DNA from: Chamaea fasciata
Lineage: Eukaryota; Chordata; Aves; Passeriformes; Sylviidae
DNA: 64,000 nt
Assembly: GCA_029207755.1 (NCBI GenBank)
Contig: JARCOQ010000001.1
Location: forward strand, 89,391,637 to 89,455,636
Reading direction: 5' to 3'
Shown here: one piece after another, positions 12,147 through 26,600 of the stretch
Layout: the number at the start of each line of letters is the position of its first letter
Numbering within the stretch: position 1 is the stretch's first letter
Translations under genes and position numbers: made by a program
Notes under the pieces: model-generated
Seen by the model: the letters and a program-made list of their open reading frames with translations, nothing else
Databases searched by the model: none
Told to the model about the DNA's origin: nothing

Positions 12147-15100
12147 GCAGACACTTGCCTCTGTTAGGAAGGGGAGAAATACAAAAACCTGCCTGCAGTA
12201 TGTTACCTAAATTTAGCCACAGAGGGGCCAATCCTCTTGATACTCAAAAATCTGTCTGAAGGAAGTAAGTAAAGGCTACGGAGAAGCTGTACTTGGAGAC
12301 CCTCTATCTCCATTTTCCGAAGTTCTGGTAACAGGAAATCTGTTAGGCAGCACCAGTGGCCAGACCATAAAGCAGCCCTTGCTTGTTTAGCCCTTCTCAC
12401 TGCAGAATCACAGCTTATGAAAGTTTGTTTGATTTTTCAATGATGTAAGTGGCTGAGGTTAAAGATGTGTGAATGGCTTCTTTCAAATTATAAAGCTATT
12501 CAGAGTCATCCTGGGTTTAAGCTTGATTTGTTCCTGTGTTCAAGCAGTGGTGGGATCGTGCTTTGAACAATGCATAACCATAAAGGTGTTTAAAGCCTGT
12601 CTAGAAGAGGCATCTGATCCTTAACATAATGCTTGACAACAAAATAAAAAACTTGAGTTCAGAAGCCAAAATAAACCACAAGTTGTCATTCAGAATGCGA
12701 AGAAAATGGACACTAGCTTCTTAGCAAAACATCAGTTCTATAATTTTTATAAATCAATTTTGTAATGGTTTCTTAGGCTGAGATCAAATATAAATTGTAG
12801 ATTTCTTAGAATTGTCAATATTTGAGATTTTTGATGTCTTAATCTAAGTGTAATTTTAAGTCCTGATAGCAGCATTTCTTCTAGTTTCATGGGCCTGAGA
12901 AACAAGTTTGTATCCCTTACTGGCATGCACTTCCAGTGAGTTTTTCAAAGAGCAAGTTATAAGTACTGTTATTTCCTTTGTCCACATTTGAAACAAGCCC
13001 AGAAACTGTAAACAACTGGGAACTATTGCCAAATTCCGTTGTATTAACACTCCTACAATCCAGTACTCTGTTAAACAACTTGCTTCTAAAAGTCTTAGGG
13101 GATGAATGTGTGGATGCTTTTTGTGTGCAGAAGCTGCATCTCAGGGTGCATCTCTGCTCGCAGCAGAGTCCAGTTTCATGTGACACTTACCTTGTTCTTA
13201 TATGCTTCTACAGTTCTGGCAGTGGTACTTTGACTCTTGATTATTCCCTGCATCCTCAGCTCCTCAAGAATGATGATTTTTGCCTGTTTCCTCCAAGGCT
13301 GATGAGTTACTGGTGAGCGGTGTGTCTTCAAAAGACATGAACATTAAAACTCAATACTCGTACAGCACTTGGCATTCAAGCAAACCTTCATGAGGTATTT
13401 CCAGTGCCAGAGTTTTTGTTTAAGAGGTTGTATACTGAGACTGTCCAGTGGAGAAGGCCAGCTGGAGCCTCTCTTCACTGCTTAAAGTTTGCAGTAAATG
13501 TTTTAGTGGCTTGAAGAATGGTGCAGGTGCCTAGTCCAGTTACACTCGGAGGGGCACATTCAGGAAAGCACGGAAGCTTATGCTGAAGACCTGGGAAGCC
13601 AATTTTTGAGCATGTTCCCAAAGAGGGTCCATAGGAGCTCTTGATAGTTTGAATTCTTAAGGGTTCTGTGATCTGGTTGGAGAAAGCCAGGCTAGGATGG
13701 TACAGTACAAGCCTACTAATGAGTCACGTTGTAAAGATCTCTATATTCGTCTATTAAATAAACCCAGACTTTCATGTGTTTTTGTGGTATGTGATTTTTG
13801 TTGTAACAGCATTGCTACATTGGAGTCTGATCATAAGCATTTCAACAATTGTATATTTATAGACAGCATTAGGACCGAAAAACAAGTTATCAAATAACTC
13901 TTCTGCATGTCTGTTTAGTTTCCACATATTAGACATGAATAAACAACGAGCAACTTTAAGGCCAAGACCTATTGGGTTTTGCAGCCCTCAGCTGACAGTT
14001 CTACCATCTGCCCAATCTCTACTGGCAGAAGTGAGAGTTCTTGTATGAAAAATGCTTGGACCAAATCAAAATTGCAGATATTTGACATCTGCCAGTCTTC
14101 ATAAGCAGAATGAGTATGACAACGTTGACTTATTTTTCAGTTGTAAAACAAAAATACAGAAGATCTACCACCCTGTAGCTGACTCCGTAGTGCTCCTAAA
14201 ATAACCGAACCAGTTACCCGAAAAGCACTGGGGTTCAGCTGTCAGTCAGAACATGCAAATGTCAGAAGCCAGTATACAGCAAAACACATCCTGGCAAAAA
14301 ATAAAAGCAGGATGAGTGGGCAATGCTGACAAGTGATGTGAATTTGTATTGGTTTTACTAATCCATTCAGGAGAAAAATATAGTTGAAGTATCTTGGTCT
14401 GGTATGTCTTTTTTTGGTCTTGAAAAAGAAGATTGAAGCACGATTTCAAAATTTTCTGTTTAGAAATTTCCTGTGAAGTTATCCTTTAGAAAGTGGGAGG
14501 AAAGGGAGGTTAAAATTAAATGAAACCATTTCAGAGCAAGCAAATAATTTTGTTCAAGATGAAATGAAATCCTTTCATCACATCCTTCCGTAGTATTGGG
14601 AGTTACGTCTTTTCTAATGGTTAGGAAACATCACTAATTACTCCTTTTGTGTTCTATTTGAAATACTTTATTACAACTCTTGTTTATTATAAAGAGTAAA
14701 CAACCACTGTAGGTACTCCATTTAGCATGTTTGTGAAATATGAGATGTTCACAGCACTTGGAAAATACAAGAGTTAAACTTTGAAATTAGGGGGTTCAAA
14801 TAAACCAAAAAATGGTGCTGCCTTTCCATTAGCAACTGTTACTGCAACTATATCCTAAGATTATAGAAAAGCTTGGGATTAAGTGCTTACTTGCATTTGA
14901 AAGAAAAAGAAAAAATTCTTTGCACACGTTTGCTTATTGTCATAATGATTTCTGGAGTTTTTATCTTTTTCACTCTCCATATTATAACTGGCCTTGCAAC
15001 TTCTGGTTACAAACGTGAAGAAATAACAGGGTATTTACTTACTGTCTCTATGTGCTGCTTGTCAGGGCATTGTATTGACTGTGGTAAAAACTGGCTCATT

Positions 15101-18100
15101 CGAACACCAGACTGAGAGCCCTCCTGAGGGCAGCCTCCCTTCCCAGTGTACTGTAATCCCAGTTAGGGAGAGCTGCCCCTGTGAACAAGGCTGGGTTTGT
15201 TCTCTTGGTCTGTTCCAGGCTTCTGCCAAGAAAAATATGGACCCCGCTTCCTGTTCTGGTAGTGAGGGTTGAGTCATGCTGAAGAACATAATCATCAGCT
15301 ACTCTGTGCTAGTATGGCAGGGTTTTAAACCAGTGCTAAGAGCTCAGTCTGTGTGGTGTCACGGCATGAATGATTCTGAGTGTGTAAGCTGGCTGTAGCA
15401 ATAGACCTTCAAAATTATTTCCTCCTAGGTCTGTGTTTGTGGAGCTGTTAAGAACTTCAGTTATTGTTAACCTGTACTGTGGGAATTGCTGCTTATCTGA
15501 AAAGAAGTAAATCTTCATGATGTTTCCTTGGGGAAAATTTCCTCATTAATCTCATCTTCAGATTTGGCTCCATCTTTTGAAGTCCCTGTTGGTCAAGCTG
15601 CCCCAGCCTGTGAGGGTCTGTGTCTGTTCCATCAATGCTGTTGTTTCTAGTCTACAGCAAGATGAAGAAACAAATGAAAAAAGCTCCTTTGGCTTCTAAA
15701 TATGTAAGGGGCTATTTAGAGTAGTCCTGTAGAATTGGGAGGTTCAGAGTACAGTGGAAGACAGGGGCATTCCTGATACCTTATCCATGTTCTGTCACAG
15801 GGGGATGGTAGGTGAAGGTCTCTTGGACCATTTTAAAATTTCATTTTTCATTTTTCGTTTTCAAAACAAAGCATAACTTTAAGCTTAAATGTGGCCATAA
15901 TACATTTGACTCTGTTGGAGTATTGTTTCAGTACTTTAAGTGCCTTCTGTGTGCAAAACATTGGTTAGAAATCTACAACTGAGTTTTAAATTAGCACTTG
16001 GTAAGGTGTTAACCTGTGCACCTTCTGAGCAATAGCTTTGAACCTCCTAATAATGCAGCCTAGATGTAATTTGTCTCTTCTCGGTATGCTTGGGTTTAAG
16101 CCAACTCAACTGTGTAAGCTTCACAAAGTGTCTTCACATATATATCTTGCATAGATAATATTTGCATATATACAAACCCCCTGCCTCAAAATAACTTTCT
16201 GAGGCAAAATCCACCTTGCTGCAGTGTTGTAATTCATCACTGCTGTGGGAGGTAAGTGTCTATAATTGTATCTTTAATGAGGCAAGTGGGACAGACTGTG
16301 AAAATCAACTTTTCAGGTGCTGTGAAATCAGATCATGCATGTGGCCAAATGGTGAATCTGCTTCCCCTGTAGCAGAAGGATTGTATTAAGCTGAGTGAGT
16401 GATAGTCACTCCTTAAGAGCCAGAGCTACCCCTAACATCAGCAAAACTGTGTTTCTGTGTGCCTATGTCCTCCTGGTACACTTGTGTGCTAAGGCATCTC
16501 CTAAGGTACTTCAGACAGAGTCTGTGGGGAAGAGGTCACCCCCTGGCTTTTGACTCCCTGGTTGTTCTGTAGTCCCTCAGAAGGCCACTGTGCCACTGCA
16601 GCCTGGATAGAAATACTGTAGCCCATGGTGAAATTGTGACCATCTGCTCCTTGCTGCTAGTCCAGGGAGTAGGAATGCCCAGTTCTCTTCCTTGAGAGCC
16701 TGGTTGGTTGTTACCACCGTGGAGTCTAATGGTTGCCAGGGCCTGTTGCTACAATAAATAACTCCACAGAAAGCTTTCTTCTCATGCCTTGTCACACAGA
16801 CATCATTGTCCTTGTCCAGACACTCCTCTCAGAAGATGAGAGGGAATATGTTTCCTCTGTGGAGCTGGGATGCTGCTCTGGGAGTACCAAGTCTGTGTAG
16901 GGCATTCAGGGTGTCAGTGAACCTCCTGTGGGAACTCAAGGTGTTGGATGAACAAGATACTGTCATGTAAAATACACACATTCCAGTGCCTACTTCAACA
17001 CCATTAGCCATGGAAAAAGATCAGTTCTAATCCTGGAATTCCAGGCAGTAAGGCAAGCTTCTAAATGGGGAAAAATGTCATGGGGAGACAAGGAGAGGCT
17101 GTGACTAGGGAAAATGTTTTAAGCATCCTTTGAGATCATTGTACAATTTCTTGATTACTGTTTGAGTGTGTTCACATCCTTAGAAGTAGATGTCTGTAGG
17201 AGATTTAAAAAAACAACAAAAAAACCCAGCCATAGTTTATGCTTTCAAGAGGTTGTTATAGAAAACAGCAGAGAAATGTTAAGTCAGTGCTATCAGCTGA
17301 AGATCATGTCTTGGGTCACTTGTGCTGACATCATCAGCTAGTTATAGCTAGAAGAAATAGAATTTTTTCCCCTCAAATATTTACATGAAACAGACTCTTT
17401 ATATGAACTAAGGATTCAAAACCTTTTGAAGGGGAGCAAAAGCTCAAGTAATTGTTAATAACAATAAGGAATTTTTTTTAAGATTTTTTTTTTAAATTAA
17501 CTTCCTGAGACCCTGGTAACAAATGAATATCACTTTTTGACCTTACTCTGAATTGTAGTGGCAACATTTCTTTAAAACTTGCCTATTTTCTGTGTATATA
17601 TGAGATGTTTACGTGACTAATGTCTCTTTTAAATAGTAAGGCCAGTGGACTTTCAGAATGCAATGAACCCCAGTGCTGAGACAGCGTGACTCCAGCCTAA
17701 GCGCTCCCTCTGGCCGGCTGGCTGCAGGCAGCCTTTCGCCTTCCTCTTGTCTCCGCTCCAGGCTCTCAGCTGGTCTGCTTGGAAAGCAGAATAAAGTCAT
17801 TTGCATGGCAGGGAGCCCGAAGTGATCTTCCCTGCCCCAGTGCACCCTGCCTGACTGTGCAAAGCACTGCCTTAAGGTTCCTGTAGGGCTCCCAGGTTCT
17901 CTCTAGCAAGTGCCTCTGCTGAGCTCGGAGCATGTGTGTGGCTGTACCAACCTGTGCCGGCATCCTGGTGCTGCGAGGCACTCTCAAATGGGCACCTGCT
18001 GTCTCCTGAGAAACAGCTGTCTTCCAAGACACCTTGTTCTTTTTTCATTCCTGATCACCAGGGACCTGACTCTTGTGTTCAGTCTGAATTTACACAGAAT

Positions 18101-21100
18101 GCAAGCGAAGTAACCTTTTGGTGTGTGGGTATTTTGTTGTTGCTGCTGTTCTGTTTTCTCTCTTTAGCAGATGTTTGCAGGTTGCATGTGGTAATGCTGA
18201 AATGTGATTGATGCTTGATGTAGGGCAGAACAGGATGCACAGGCTGAGCTTCTTGTTTGCATTTCTGATTAAATGCTTACTGTGATGGTGCAGTTCTAAA
18301 ACTTGGTTTTAAGTAAATAATAGGTGGAATTTTAATCCGTTTCAAAGAGGTGACTTTTATTAGTTCCTTCAAACACAGATAAGATGATAAAATGGAAATA
18401 ACGACGCTTATCAAAGTAAGAAAATTGATTAAATGCAAAATCATAGGCTGTAGCATAACCAAAACCTAGGTAAGCTTTATGATTTATGCTTTACAAATTG
18501 ATTATTGGCACATAAAAGACAAGACAAGTGATAGTTTGAAGAAATAAGAGTACATGGGATGTAACAAGTGGCATGAAATCAGCCCTCATTAATATTTATG
18601 GCAAAGAACTTTCTCAGATCTCAACAGGATTTGTGCACTTAGAGCCTGAACTTTTAATATCTGACGCACATGATTCAACTGACATGGTGAACAGTATGTT
18701 TTTGAACAATCAGAGCTAGAGGCTTTCAAGAGCAGACTGCTCTCATGCTGATGCTGACTGATGATAGAAAATCCTTTCTCTCATTTTAGCAGCTTTTCAT
18801 TAATATGTAACATTAAAAATAAGCAAGTTTCAGTACAGTCAAGGCACCAAGATGTGTGGTATGTGAAAAAATAGCAGATTTTCATAAATACAAATTAAGA
18901 TATTTCCCTTTAAGAAACCCCATGGAATGGAGCCTATGTGAAGCACAACATGGAAACTGGAGATAAAGCGGAGCAGTGAGAAGGCCAGTAATGGTGGGAA
19001 GGAGGGGGGGGGGGGGGAAGTGCAGGTCTCTCCATGCTTTGTCTTGTGAAAATGCAAACAAAAGCCAGTCACAGGGATGTGCATGCTGGGGAATGATCAC
19101 TACAAAATCAAAAAGCTGTTTCTGTAATTGCTAGTGGTATGTGGTAGAAATTGAAATGTATGAATATTTTAAAATGAGGAGAGTTGTTTTCAAAACTTCC
19201 AAATCTGAAGCTGTTTGATGGCTTGCAGGATGCTTGGGAAAACTAAATGGGAGGCAGGACATCTTGGTATCTGAGACCTTATCAGCTGTCTCTGATTTAT
19301 GCACCTAAATTAGTGAACTGCTGCAGAGAGGGGAGAAAAGTACTATCCATGGAATGGCATTTCTGATACACAGCAAGGCTTTGCCGGTCCTGCTAAGCAA
19401 ATGATTTCCCATTTAGAATCACCACCCTGGCATGTATGCAGATAAAAAACATTCTCCTAAGGTTTGGAAGCTGACTGTAGTTATTAACAGAGCAAAGGTT
19501 GGCTGATTTGAAAGGAGAGGCAAATTTCTGAGATTTTTAGTCTGGTAACAGTCCTGCTGACTTTGAACAATACAAAGTGATGGTGGATTTTTCAGGGACT
19601 CTGAGTAGCCATTTTTCTCTTTGAAAACAGGACTGAATAGTCAGGTGGCTAAAGAGGAAGTGCCCTGACAACTAGTGAGCACAAGTAGTGATTTGGAGAG
19701 GAGTTTGAAGCCAAAGACTGCAAGACTGCAGCCCATAGTGTGCCTGAAGAGGGAAAAGGGTGCCCATTTTCCCTGTGCTCTGGTGACTCCCCCTGGGGTG
19801 CTATCACACCCCCATGGAGGAAGCTCTCTGCTGGAGACAGGGGTGATGGAGTGGAGGAGAAAATTCCACCCCAGGAGAGGGGGGGCTACAGCTGGGATTG
19901 AGTCTGGAGGATGTTGGGGGCAGTAGGCAAAAAATGAGTTGGCTTGTGGAATGAGTGGAAGGAAGGGCTGAGAGGGAGATGAGGAGGTAGGCTTGGATGT
20001 GTAGAATGACTGGAAACCAAAGGTGCTGGACCAAAACTAAGAATTTTTGCAACTGAAGTCAAAGCCTCTACAGACTGTACAAGAACTGCTGCATTTCAGT
20101 GACTGGCTGCTTAGCTAAATCCAAACAGGCCTTCACAGGCACTACATGATGTTTCTTTTCCTGTGGTTTTCTTCTATTCTTAATTTAAAATCATAGTTGA
20201 GTGATGGTAGATCAATTTATGACTGCTTCCATCTTTGTCTCATTCATGTCATGTCAGGCTCTAGGTACTCCCAGATGGACTAAACAGCTTGCAGAGCTGA
20301 CCTTTAACACAGAGCGTGAATTTTGACAGATAGCTTGATATTTGTAAGACCTGGGTGATGGCTAAAATGGTGCCTGTAGTCAGTGGAGACCTGACTTGGT
20401 TGTGTTTTGCTAAACCAGCTCCATTGCTGGCTTTCCTGTGCGTGTGTTGTATTTCAGTGCTGTATGTGATCCAAATGCTGTACGTAATCTCTCCATGGTG
20501 ACTGCACAGTATTTGTTTCTATTTAAGGAGAGAAAGAGGTCTGGGTTTTCTGCCAGAATTCCCACTCAGGTAATTACACTTCTGCCTGCAGAATTTCCCC
20601 GTAGCTTCAATTGTAGTAGTTGTTCTTCGCTCCTGCTACTAAAAAGTGTGAACATCTACCTGCTGCTGTGTTTTGGGAACACAGCAGTGGCTGCTTTGCT
20701 GAGGCAAGTGAAGTGACCCTGCTATGCCTCCTTTATGCCAGACTTGCCCCTACTAAAGGCTGCTGCATCCAGTCATGCCACTCTGCAGTTCTCATCTTTC
20801 TGAGCCTGACTTTGGCATAACAAGTTGGTCTTGATAGTGAGACAGCCAGCTGGAAGCCAATGAAAAGATGATTAAGAGCCAAGAGAAAGCCATATGGAGA
20901 GAGAGAGGGATTTCTCTTTACAGAGTTATAAGTAAAAGTGTTTATGTCTTTGGATGCCTCTAGCTGTTTTTTTCCCTTATTTGCATCAGTTTTATGGGTG
21001 GGAAGTGGTTGCAGTTGATTAGCAAATGCTACCAAATCTCTTTAGCTAGAACAAATGTTGTAAACAGTAGATATTTTGGGCAGCTCTGTCAATACTTAAA

Positions 21101-22904
21101 ATCAACCCGCCAACATTGTAATGGTAATCGCACATATGTCATCATTATTATGCTAATGTTAACTACAATACTGTATATGATACCAACATATTATAAAAAG
21201 TATTGTTTTGCAAAATAAGAGATATTGAATGAAGGGCCTCTTGCCTCAAATTGGCATGATGTAGAGTTGTTTTTTTATTTCTGAACTTATGACGGCAGAG
21301 CTAATAAAGTCCAGCTCAGTCTGGAAAACTCTTCCACATATGCTTAATTATCTTTGAAGTCAAAGTAAACACAAGCCATGTTCACTTGGAGCCTTATACA
21401 GAGATTTAAAACAGAGGATGTCCAACATTAATAAGTTAAGACTCATCAAACATAGTGTAGATAGTAAACAGAACTAAGACAATTGAACCAAATTATTGAT
21501 TCATGGAATTCATTCTTTTTCTTCACAGAATGTTCGCACGCAGATTGTGTTCTCTTGAATGCAGTTCTTATTCAGATTTACTAAAAGAATGTTATGGTGA
21601 GTGTGTGGGTTTAAAGAAAAAAATTCTGTTAACTAATTCTGTATAGATCATATCCTCAAGATTCAAGCTGTTTCACATATGTTATTGTTTCAGTTTCCCT
21701 GACTGACTGAATGCTATGCAAGTGAATAGCACTGAAACCCTGCTTGAATTGCTACTAGAAGTCAGGGTGCTTAAAGTGTTCTCTTTGGAGATGCAAGTTT
21801 CTCATGAACATGGAAGAGTTTAAGAAAAGTCTGACAAATTGGAAATGGGAATTTCTGTTAAAACTTGCTGTTTTCTTTCCTGTCCAGCCAAAAAAAAGTT
21901 AATTCTGCTTATTAATTATGAGTCAGGAACTGTGCTACTTAGTTGAGAGCAGGGGATGTACTGTTACTGTAATGTTCAAGGCAACTTTTGCCCAGTGCTC
22001 TCTTGAGCAAGGATTCAGACTGGCTTCTCATGATTTTAGTTGTAATATGGTGAAGTACTAGTTGTGTGTGTGTAGGTGGGGGGCATGGGTATCTGACTCT
22101 AAGTTTTGAAGGACTGATCTTCATGGTGGTCAGAACCTCTGTGTTGTGTCCCACCTCTGCATCCAATTCTCTGCAGAACACAGCTTGCCTGAGACATACA
22201 AGAGCTTTCTTTCCCATCCAACTGGAAAAAAACTATATAAAGCTGAAGGGTGGTGCTTATCTGAAGTACATCTGCATCTCTCTGTATTCTTTTCCCCCCT
22301 CCCAAACAACGGCAAAAAACTCCTGCTCCTCTCTCAAGTTGATCTTGACGAAAACTCCTCATGGCTATTTTAGATCCTTTTGCTTTCAGTCTGAATACAC
22401 CAGGCCTTTTCCATCTTGCTGAAATTGCCTGTGAGTCTCTTGAATATGTCTATGGGTTTCAATGAGATCCTATTTGAATTGATGGATGTCACTGTTTTCT
22501 GCAAAAGCTTGTGTTTCTGCCAATGAAGAGTCCTTGCAGACTTCATACCATGCAGGTATGAAATAACTTGTAGAAGCATCTGTTCTCCAAAAATATTCAA
22601 TGCACATTAATTGGGTGGGCTGGGAATAGTTCAGAAGTGTTGCATCAGTTTGGGCTGAGTTGGCCTTTTCCCCAGGCCTTTTCAGACCCATACCATTTTA
22701 CCTGGAACACTTACTGTTAGGTTTGACATCAGATTTTAAGCCAGTGAGTAACTTCTCAAAGGTACAGTAGAAATTGCCAAGCTTTTCCTCTTAAGCTGTT
22801 GAACTAAGCAGAAATACACTTTCCTAAGGGAATACAGGAACCTGGAAGTGCAAACCCCCTACACAGGGACAAACCAAAGCCCCATCAGAATAGGGATAGC
22901 TCTT
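12147..22904. other. long non-coding stretch, no gene supported
   Basis: Nearly 11 kb without a recognisable exon, RNA gene or transposable element. Open frames are short (up to about 118 codons at 22066-22422, plus) and many overlap other frames, as expected by chance. Notable composition features are AT-rich patches near 16135-16180 and 21120-21210, a GT run near 22060-22085, and the poly-G listed at 19004-19017. Parts may hold conserved regulatory elements, but that cannot be judged without alignment. Confidence 0.55.
19004..19017 (+). repeat. 14-base poly-G tract
   Basis: Fourteen consecutive Gs follow GGAAGGA. It is a slippage-prone homopolymer with G-quadruplex potential, embedded in purine-rich non-coding sequence. 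Confidence 0.9.
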
Positions 22905-23600
22905 AGAATCATAGAACATTAAGGTTTGGAGGGGACCTTAAGGATCCTTTAGTCCAAATATCCCTGCCATGGACAGGGACACCTCCCACTAGACCAGGTT
23001 GCCCAAGGCCTTATCCAACCTGGCCTTGAACGCTGTCAGGGTTGGGGCATCCACGGTTTCTCTGGGTAACCTGTTCCAGGGTCGTGCCATCCTCACAGTA
23101 AAGAATTTCTTCCTAATCTCTAATCTAAAATCCCCCTCTTTCAATTTGTACCCATTAGTCCTGTCCTATCACTACAGCTCCTGACAAAGAGTCCTTCTTT
23201 GGCTTCCCTGTAGACCCACTTCAAATACTGGAAGGTTTCTATGAGGTATCCACACAACCTTCTCTTCCCCAAGCTGAACAGCCCCAACATTCTCAGCGTT
23301 CATAGGGCAGTCCTCTCATCAACTTTGTGGACTTTCTCCAGCAGTTCCATGTCCTTCTTATTTTGGGGACCCCAGAGCTGGATACAGTGCTCTGGGTAGG
23401 GTCCAGAGCAGAGGGGCAGAATACCCTCCCTTGCCCTGCTGGCCACGCTGCTTTGGATGCAGCCCAGGATTCCACTGGGTTTTTGGGCTGTGAGCGCACA
23501 CTGCACTCGTTTTTCATCAACCATGACCCCCAAATCTTTCTCTGCAGGATTGCTGTCTGTCACTTTTCTGCCCAACCTGCAGGTGTGCCCACATGTGTGG
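22905..23600 (-). mobile_element. CR1 LINE, 5'-truncated, with RT remnant and 3' end
   Basis: On the minus strand this is a CR1 non-LTR retrotransposon. The 3' terminus lies at 22905 (it reads ...TTCTATGATTCT on the minus strand), followed upstream by the usual CR1 3' untranslated segment. The minus frame around 23300-23580 contains the CR1 reverse-transcriptase C-terminal signature: residues matching KDLGVMVDEK, then CALTAQKPSGILGCI, then SVASRAREGILPL, then IQLWGPQNKKDMELLEKV. Compared with the usual CR1 pattern, short stretches are missing after VDEK and after LPLCS, and the element starts well inside ORF2. It is therefore a dead-on-arrival 5' truncation, the usual fate of CR1 copies. The 5' edge (right side) is uncertain by about 50 bases. 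Confidence 0.95.
23300..23580 (-). pseudogene. CR1 ORF2 reverse-transcriptase C-terminal remnant
   Basis: This open minus-strand frame lies inside the CR1 copy and matches the end of CR1 ORF2, the region after the reverse-transcriptase palm. It keeps the KDLGV, GILGCI and KKDMELLEKV landmarks. It has no endonuclease domain, no catalytic YADD region and no proper start, and appears internally deleted. It cannot encode a working enzyme. It matters mainly as the strongest evidence for the host lineage. Confidence 0.85.
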
Positions 23601-26600
23601 TCGGAAGGATATGTAACAAGGGGATCTCTTGGCAATATTTCTCCAGTCCTGGGTACAAGCTACATGAAATGCTGTGCTAATGGAGAAGGAAGTGTGGATA
23701 TATAGGTAGCTTCACCTTAAGATTCTGCTTATCTTTAGCGTAAAACTGTGGTTAGGGGCAAGTTATTTTGAAGGGAATGAAATTGGCCTGTGATCCCAAG
23801 CACTTGTAGTTGCTAGAATGGACCAGAAACGTTCTAGGCATCAGCCTTGCTCTGTTGCGAAGTGATGCTAGAGCTCCTTTTGTGGGACAGGACAGCTCTG
23901 CTCCTGGAAAAGTGCTGTCCCAAGACAGCATCACCTGGCTCTGAAGTGACCCATGCTGGTGTACAGCCCTGAAGCCTGGGTGAGCTGGTGTCCTTGCTTG
24001 TCCTGACTGCAGTTCGGGCTTTATGGAAGGGCTCAGGGGAAATGCAGTTGTTTGGAATCTACATGTTTGGCATGCAGTCAAGTCAATCTTCCTTTGTAAC
24101 TTTCCTGTGCTAGGGGTGAAGGAGATTTGTGAAGTTAATTAGACTCCAGATTTGAACTTTCCTCATGGGTGTTGGAAACTGGCATTCTCCTTTCAGCATA
24201 CAGAGCTGCCACATGTTGGACTTGGGATGCTCCTGGAATGAGAAATGGAGTGTATGACATATCTATCTGCTTTCCAGGGACTGCCTTGTCAGAGTCTGTG
24301 ATTCAGCTCTTTGCCTTATGGATTAACTGGGAGTATTCATGTACTTTTAAAATTTCTTTTAAAACATTTTGCTGAGATGAAGTCTGTGTGGTTAATTAGA
24401 GCTCTGCCACTGTTCACAGAATTCTGGCTGTGCTGAGCAAAGCTCTTCAAACACCTTTTTCCTGAATTTGAACAGGCAAAGCACTGGGCTCTCAGGCTTT
24501 CTTGGCAGGCAGAAGTGATGAGGTAAGGAGCTACTTGTTCCTGGTGGCATTTCTGTGCTGCTGGGAGACTGGCTGTGCAGTGAGGTGAAGCCAGCACTCC
24601 TCATCTCCTGGGTCTGGTAGAAGCATGGGGCAGAGAGTGGCTTACTGCTCTACCAAATGCAGTCTGTCCTTACTGGGAGCCACACATCAGAGATGTCCTT
24701 TTGGCACAGTGGTCAAATAACATTTTATCAGATGTTTAATGCAAAATTGTCAGTGCTTGTAAGGAAGCTGTGCCACAGCTTTGTTCCTCAGCTCAATAGC
24801 AAATTCCTTCAGACTTCCAGGCTCTTTTATCTGTAACTGGTTTAGAGTCCTGTATCCATATTTGAACCCTTTGTGATCGCTTCTTCCATCTCTTGAGTCA
24901 GTGCATCCTTTCCCTTTGCCTAGGGAACATCCCTCCAGCTTCTGCCCTCTTCTGAGTGAGCAGCTTTCATGTTTTGCCTATCCTTGCCCAGAGCCAGTTC
25001 TGTTCAGAAATAGATTGATTCCATTTTTCCATCTAAATGTGGAATGGTCCAGATTTGTATGTGAGAGCTGAGATCAAAAACTTGTTGTTTGCTTCTACTT
25101 AAACAAAATATGTTTTTTTAAAAAAATAATCTGAAGATGTTCCAAAATTTGTCCTGAAACATTTTTCACTTCCTTATATTTCAAAAAAGATTAGCAGAAA
25201 CATGGAACTGCTTTGGCAGTTGTGGAAATAAAATTAAAAAAACATGAGTTAAAATGCAACTGCTCAAGCCTGGGGGGCGGAGGCTAAAGAGTGTTTACTA
25301 GAAACATACTTGCTGTGTGGCTGGGACAGCTTTCTGTTTGGGGAAATATTGCAAATCTATTCACTTTACATATGGACAAGTGGCGATATATCTGTGTGCT
25401 GCGTATCGTGCGTGTACCCCGAGTACGGAAATGCCTTGTTCTCAGGAAGCTTCCATCTCTGGAGTGAAAGGCAGCAGCTATTTTTAGTAGTGTGCTGCAG
25501 CATTGCACAGGAGAGCACAGGATGATGCTGTTTCCCCAGCTCACTTCATGGATGACTTAGCTAATTTACTACGTGAGGACCGATGACAAACTTGTACCAC
25601 CAGAGGAGCACAGACACAGCTTCATGCTCTTTTGAAAGAAGTCAGCAAGGTTGTGCTGGGGAGCAGTCCAAAACCAAACAACAAAAATTATTTCATTGGA
25701 GAAGAGCTCGTAAAGCTATGCCCTGTAACTGTAAATGCTTGAAATTCCAGCTTTAGAAATAAACATTACAGTGCAAACCCTGGGCTGTTTCTGTCAAGTG
25801 TCCAGAAGAGTGGGCACTGAGATTTAATAAGCTGGTAGTCAGGATGGAAAATGTCCCCCGTGTAAAGAGAGAGCAAAAGACTTGCATTTTTACTCCTGCT
25901 CAAACACCTTTCCTGAAGATTTAACAGATTCTGACCAGGTACTGCCCTCTCTGTATGCAGAGGATGTGTGCTGTAACGCAGTTACAGCAGTAACAACAAT
26001 CCCACACTTTTCTGACACGCGTGATTGATTGGACATTAAATCCCAATGTGAAACCTTACAAAAAAAGGTTGCAGTGGGCTTACGCAGTCTTATCAGGTTG
26101 CTGGAGTTCCAAAGTCAGTATTTTGCTTGGGTGATGACACCAGGACCATCACATTTACTCTTCTGTTGACAGTTGCTCTGCTGATTTCCCCCTGCAAATG
26201 GTTTTGGGTTTTGCAAGTGTAACGGGTGAAGAGCCATGTGAGTGCAACAGAACAATTTGTTTCTGCAGTAAATAGAAAAAGCAAAATGCAAACACACAGG
26301 GAAATCTTACCGCCTGCATTTCAATTGCTCATTTTTTTAAGAAAAATGGTACGGCTGATGTTTGTTGGAATTTTTATGCCTTTTCCTAGCATGTGTTTGT
26401 GTATTTTTTTTCTCTAGATTAGCTTCATTACTGAAAAAAAAAGTTAGTGTGCCCAAGGAAATGCTGTTGTTGAGGGTGATAACGTGGAATTTGGTGAGTT
26501 ACTAAAGAACATTATTTCAGCAGTTATCAGAGAATAGATATGTAAAATGTAAAACTTTAAACTTGGCAAGAGCATCCAAGATCTGCATTTTCCTGATTAG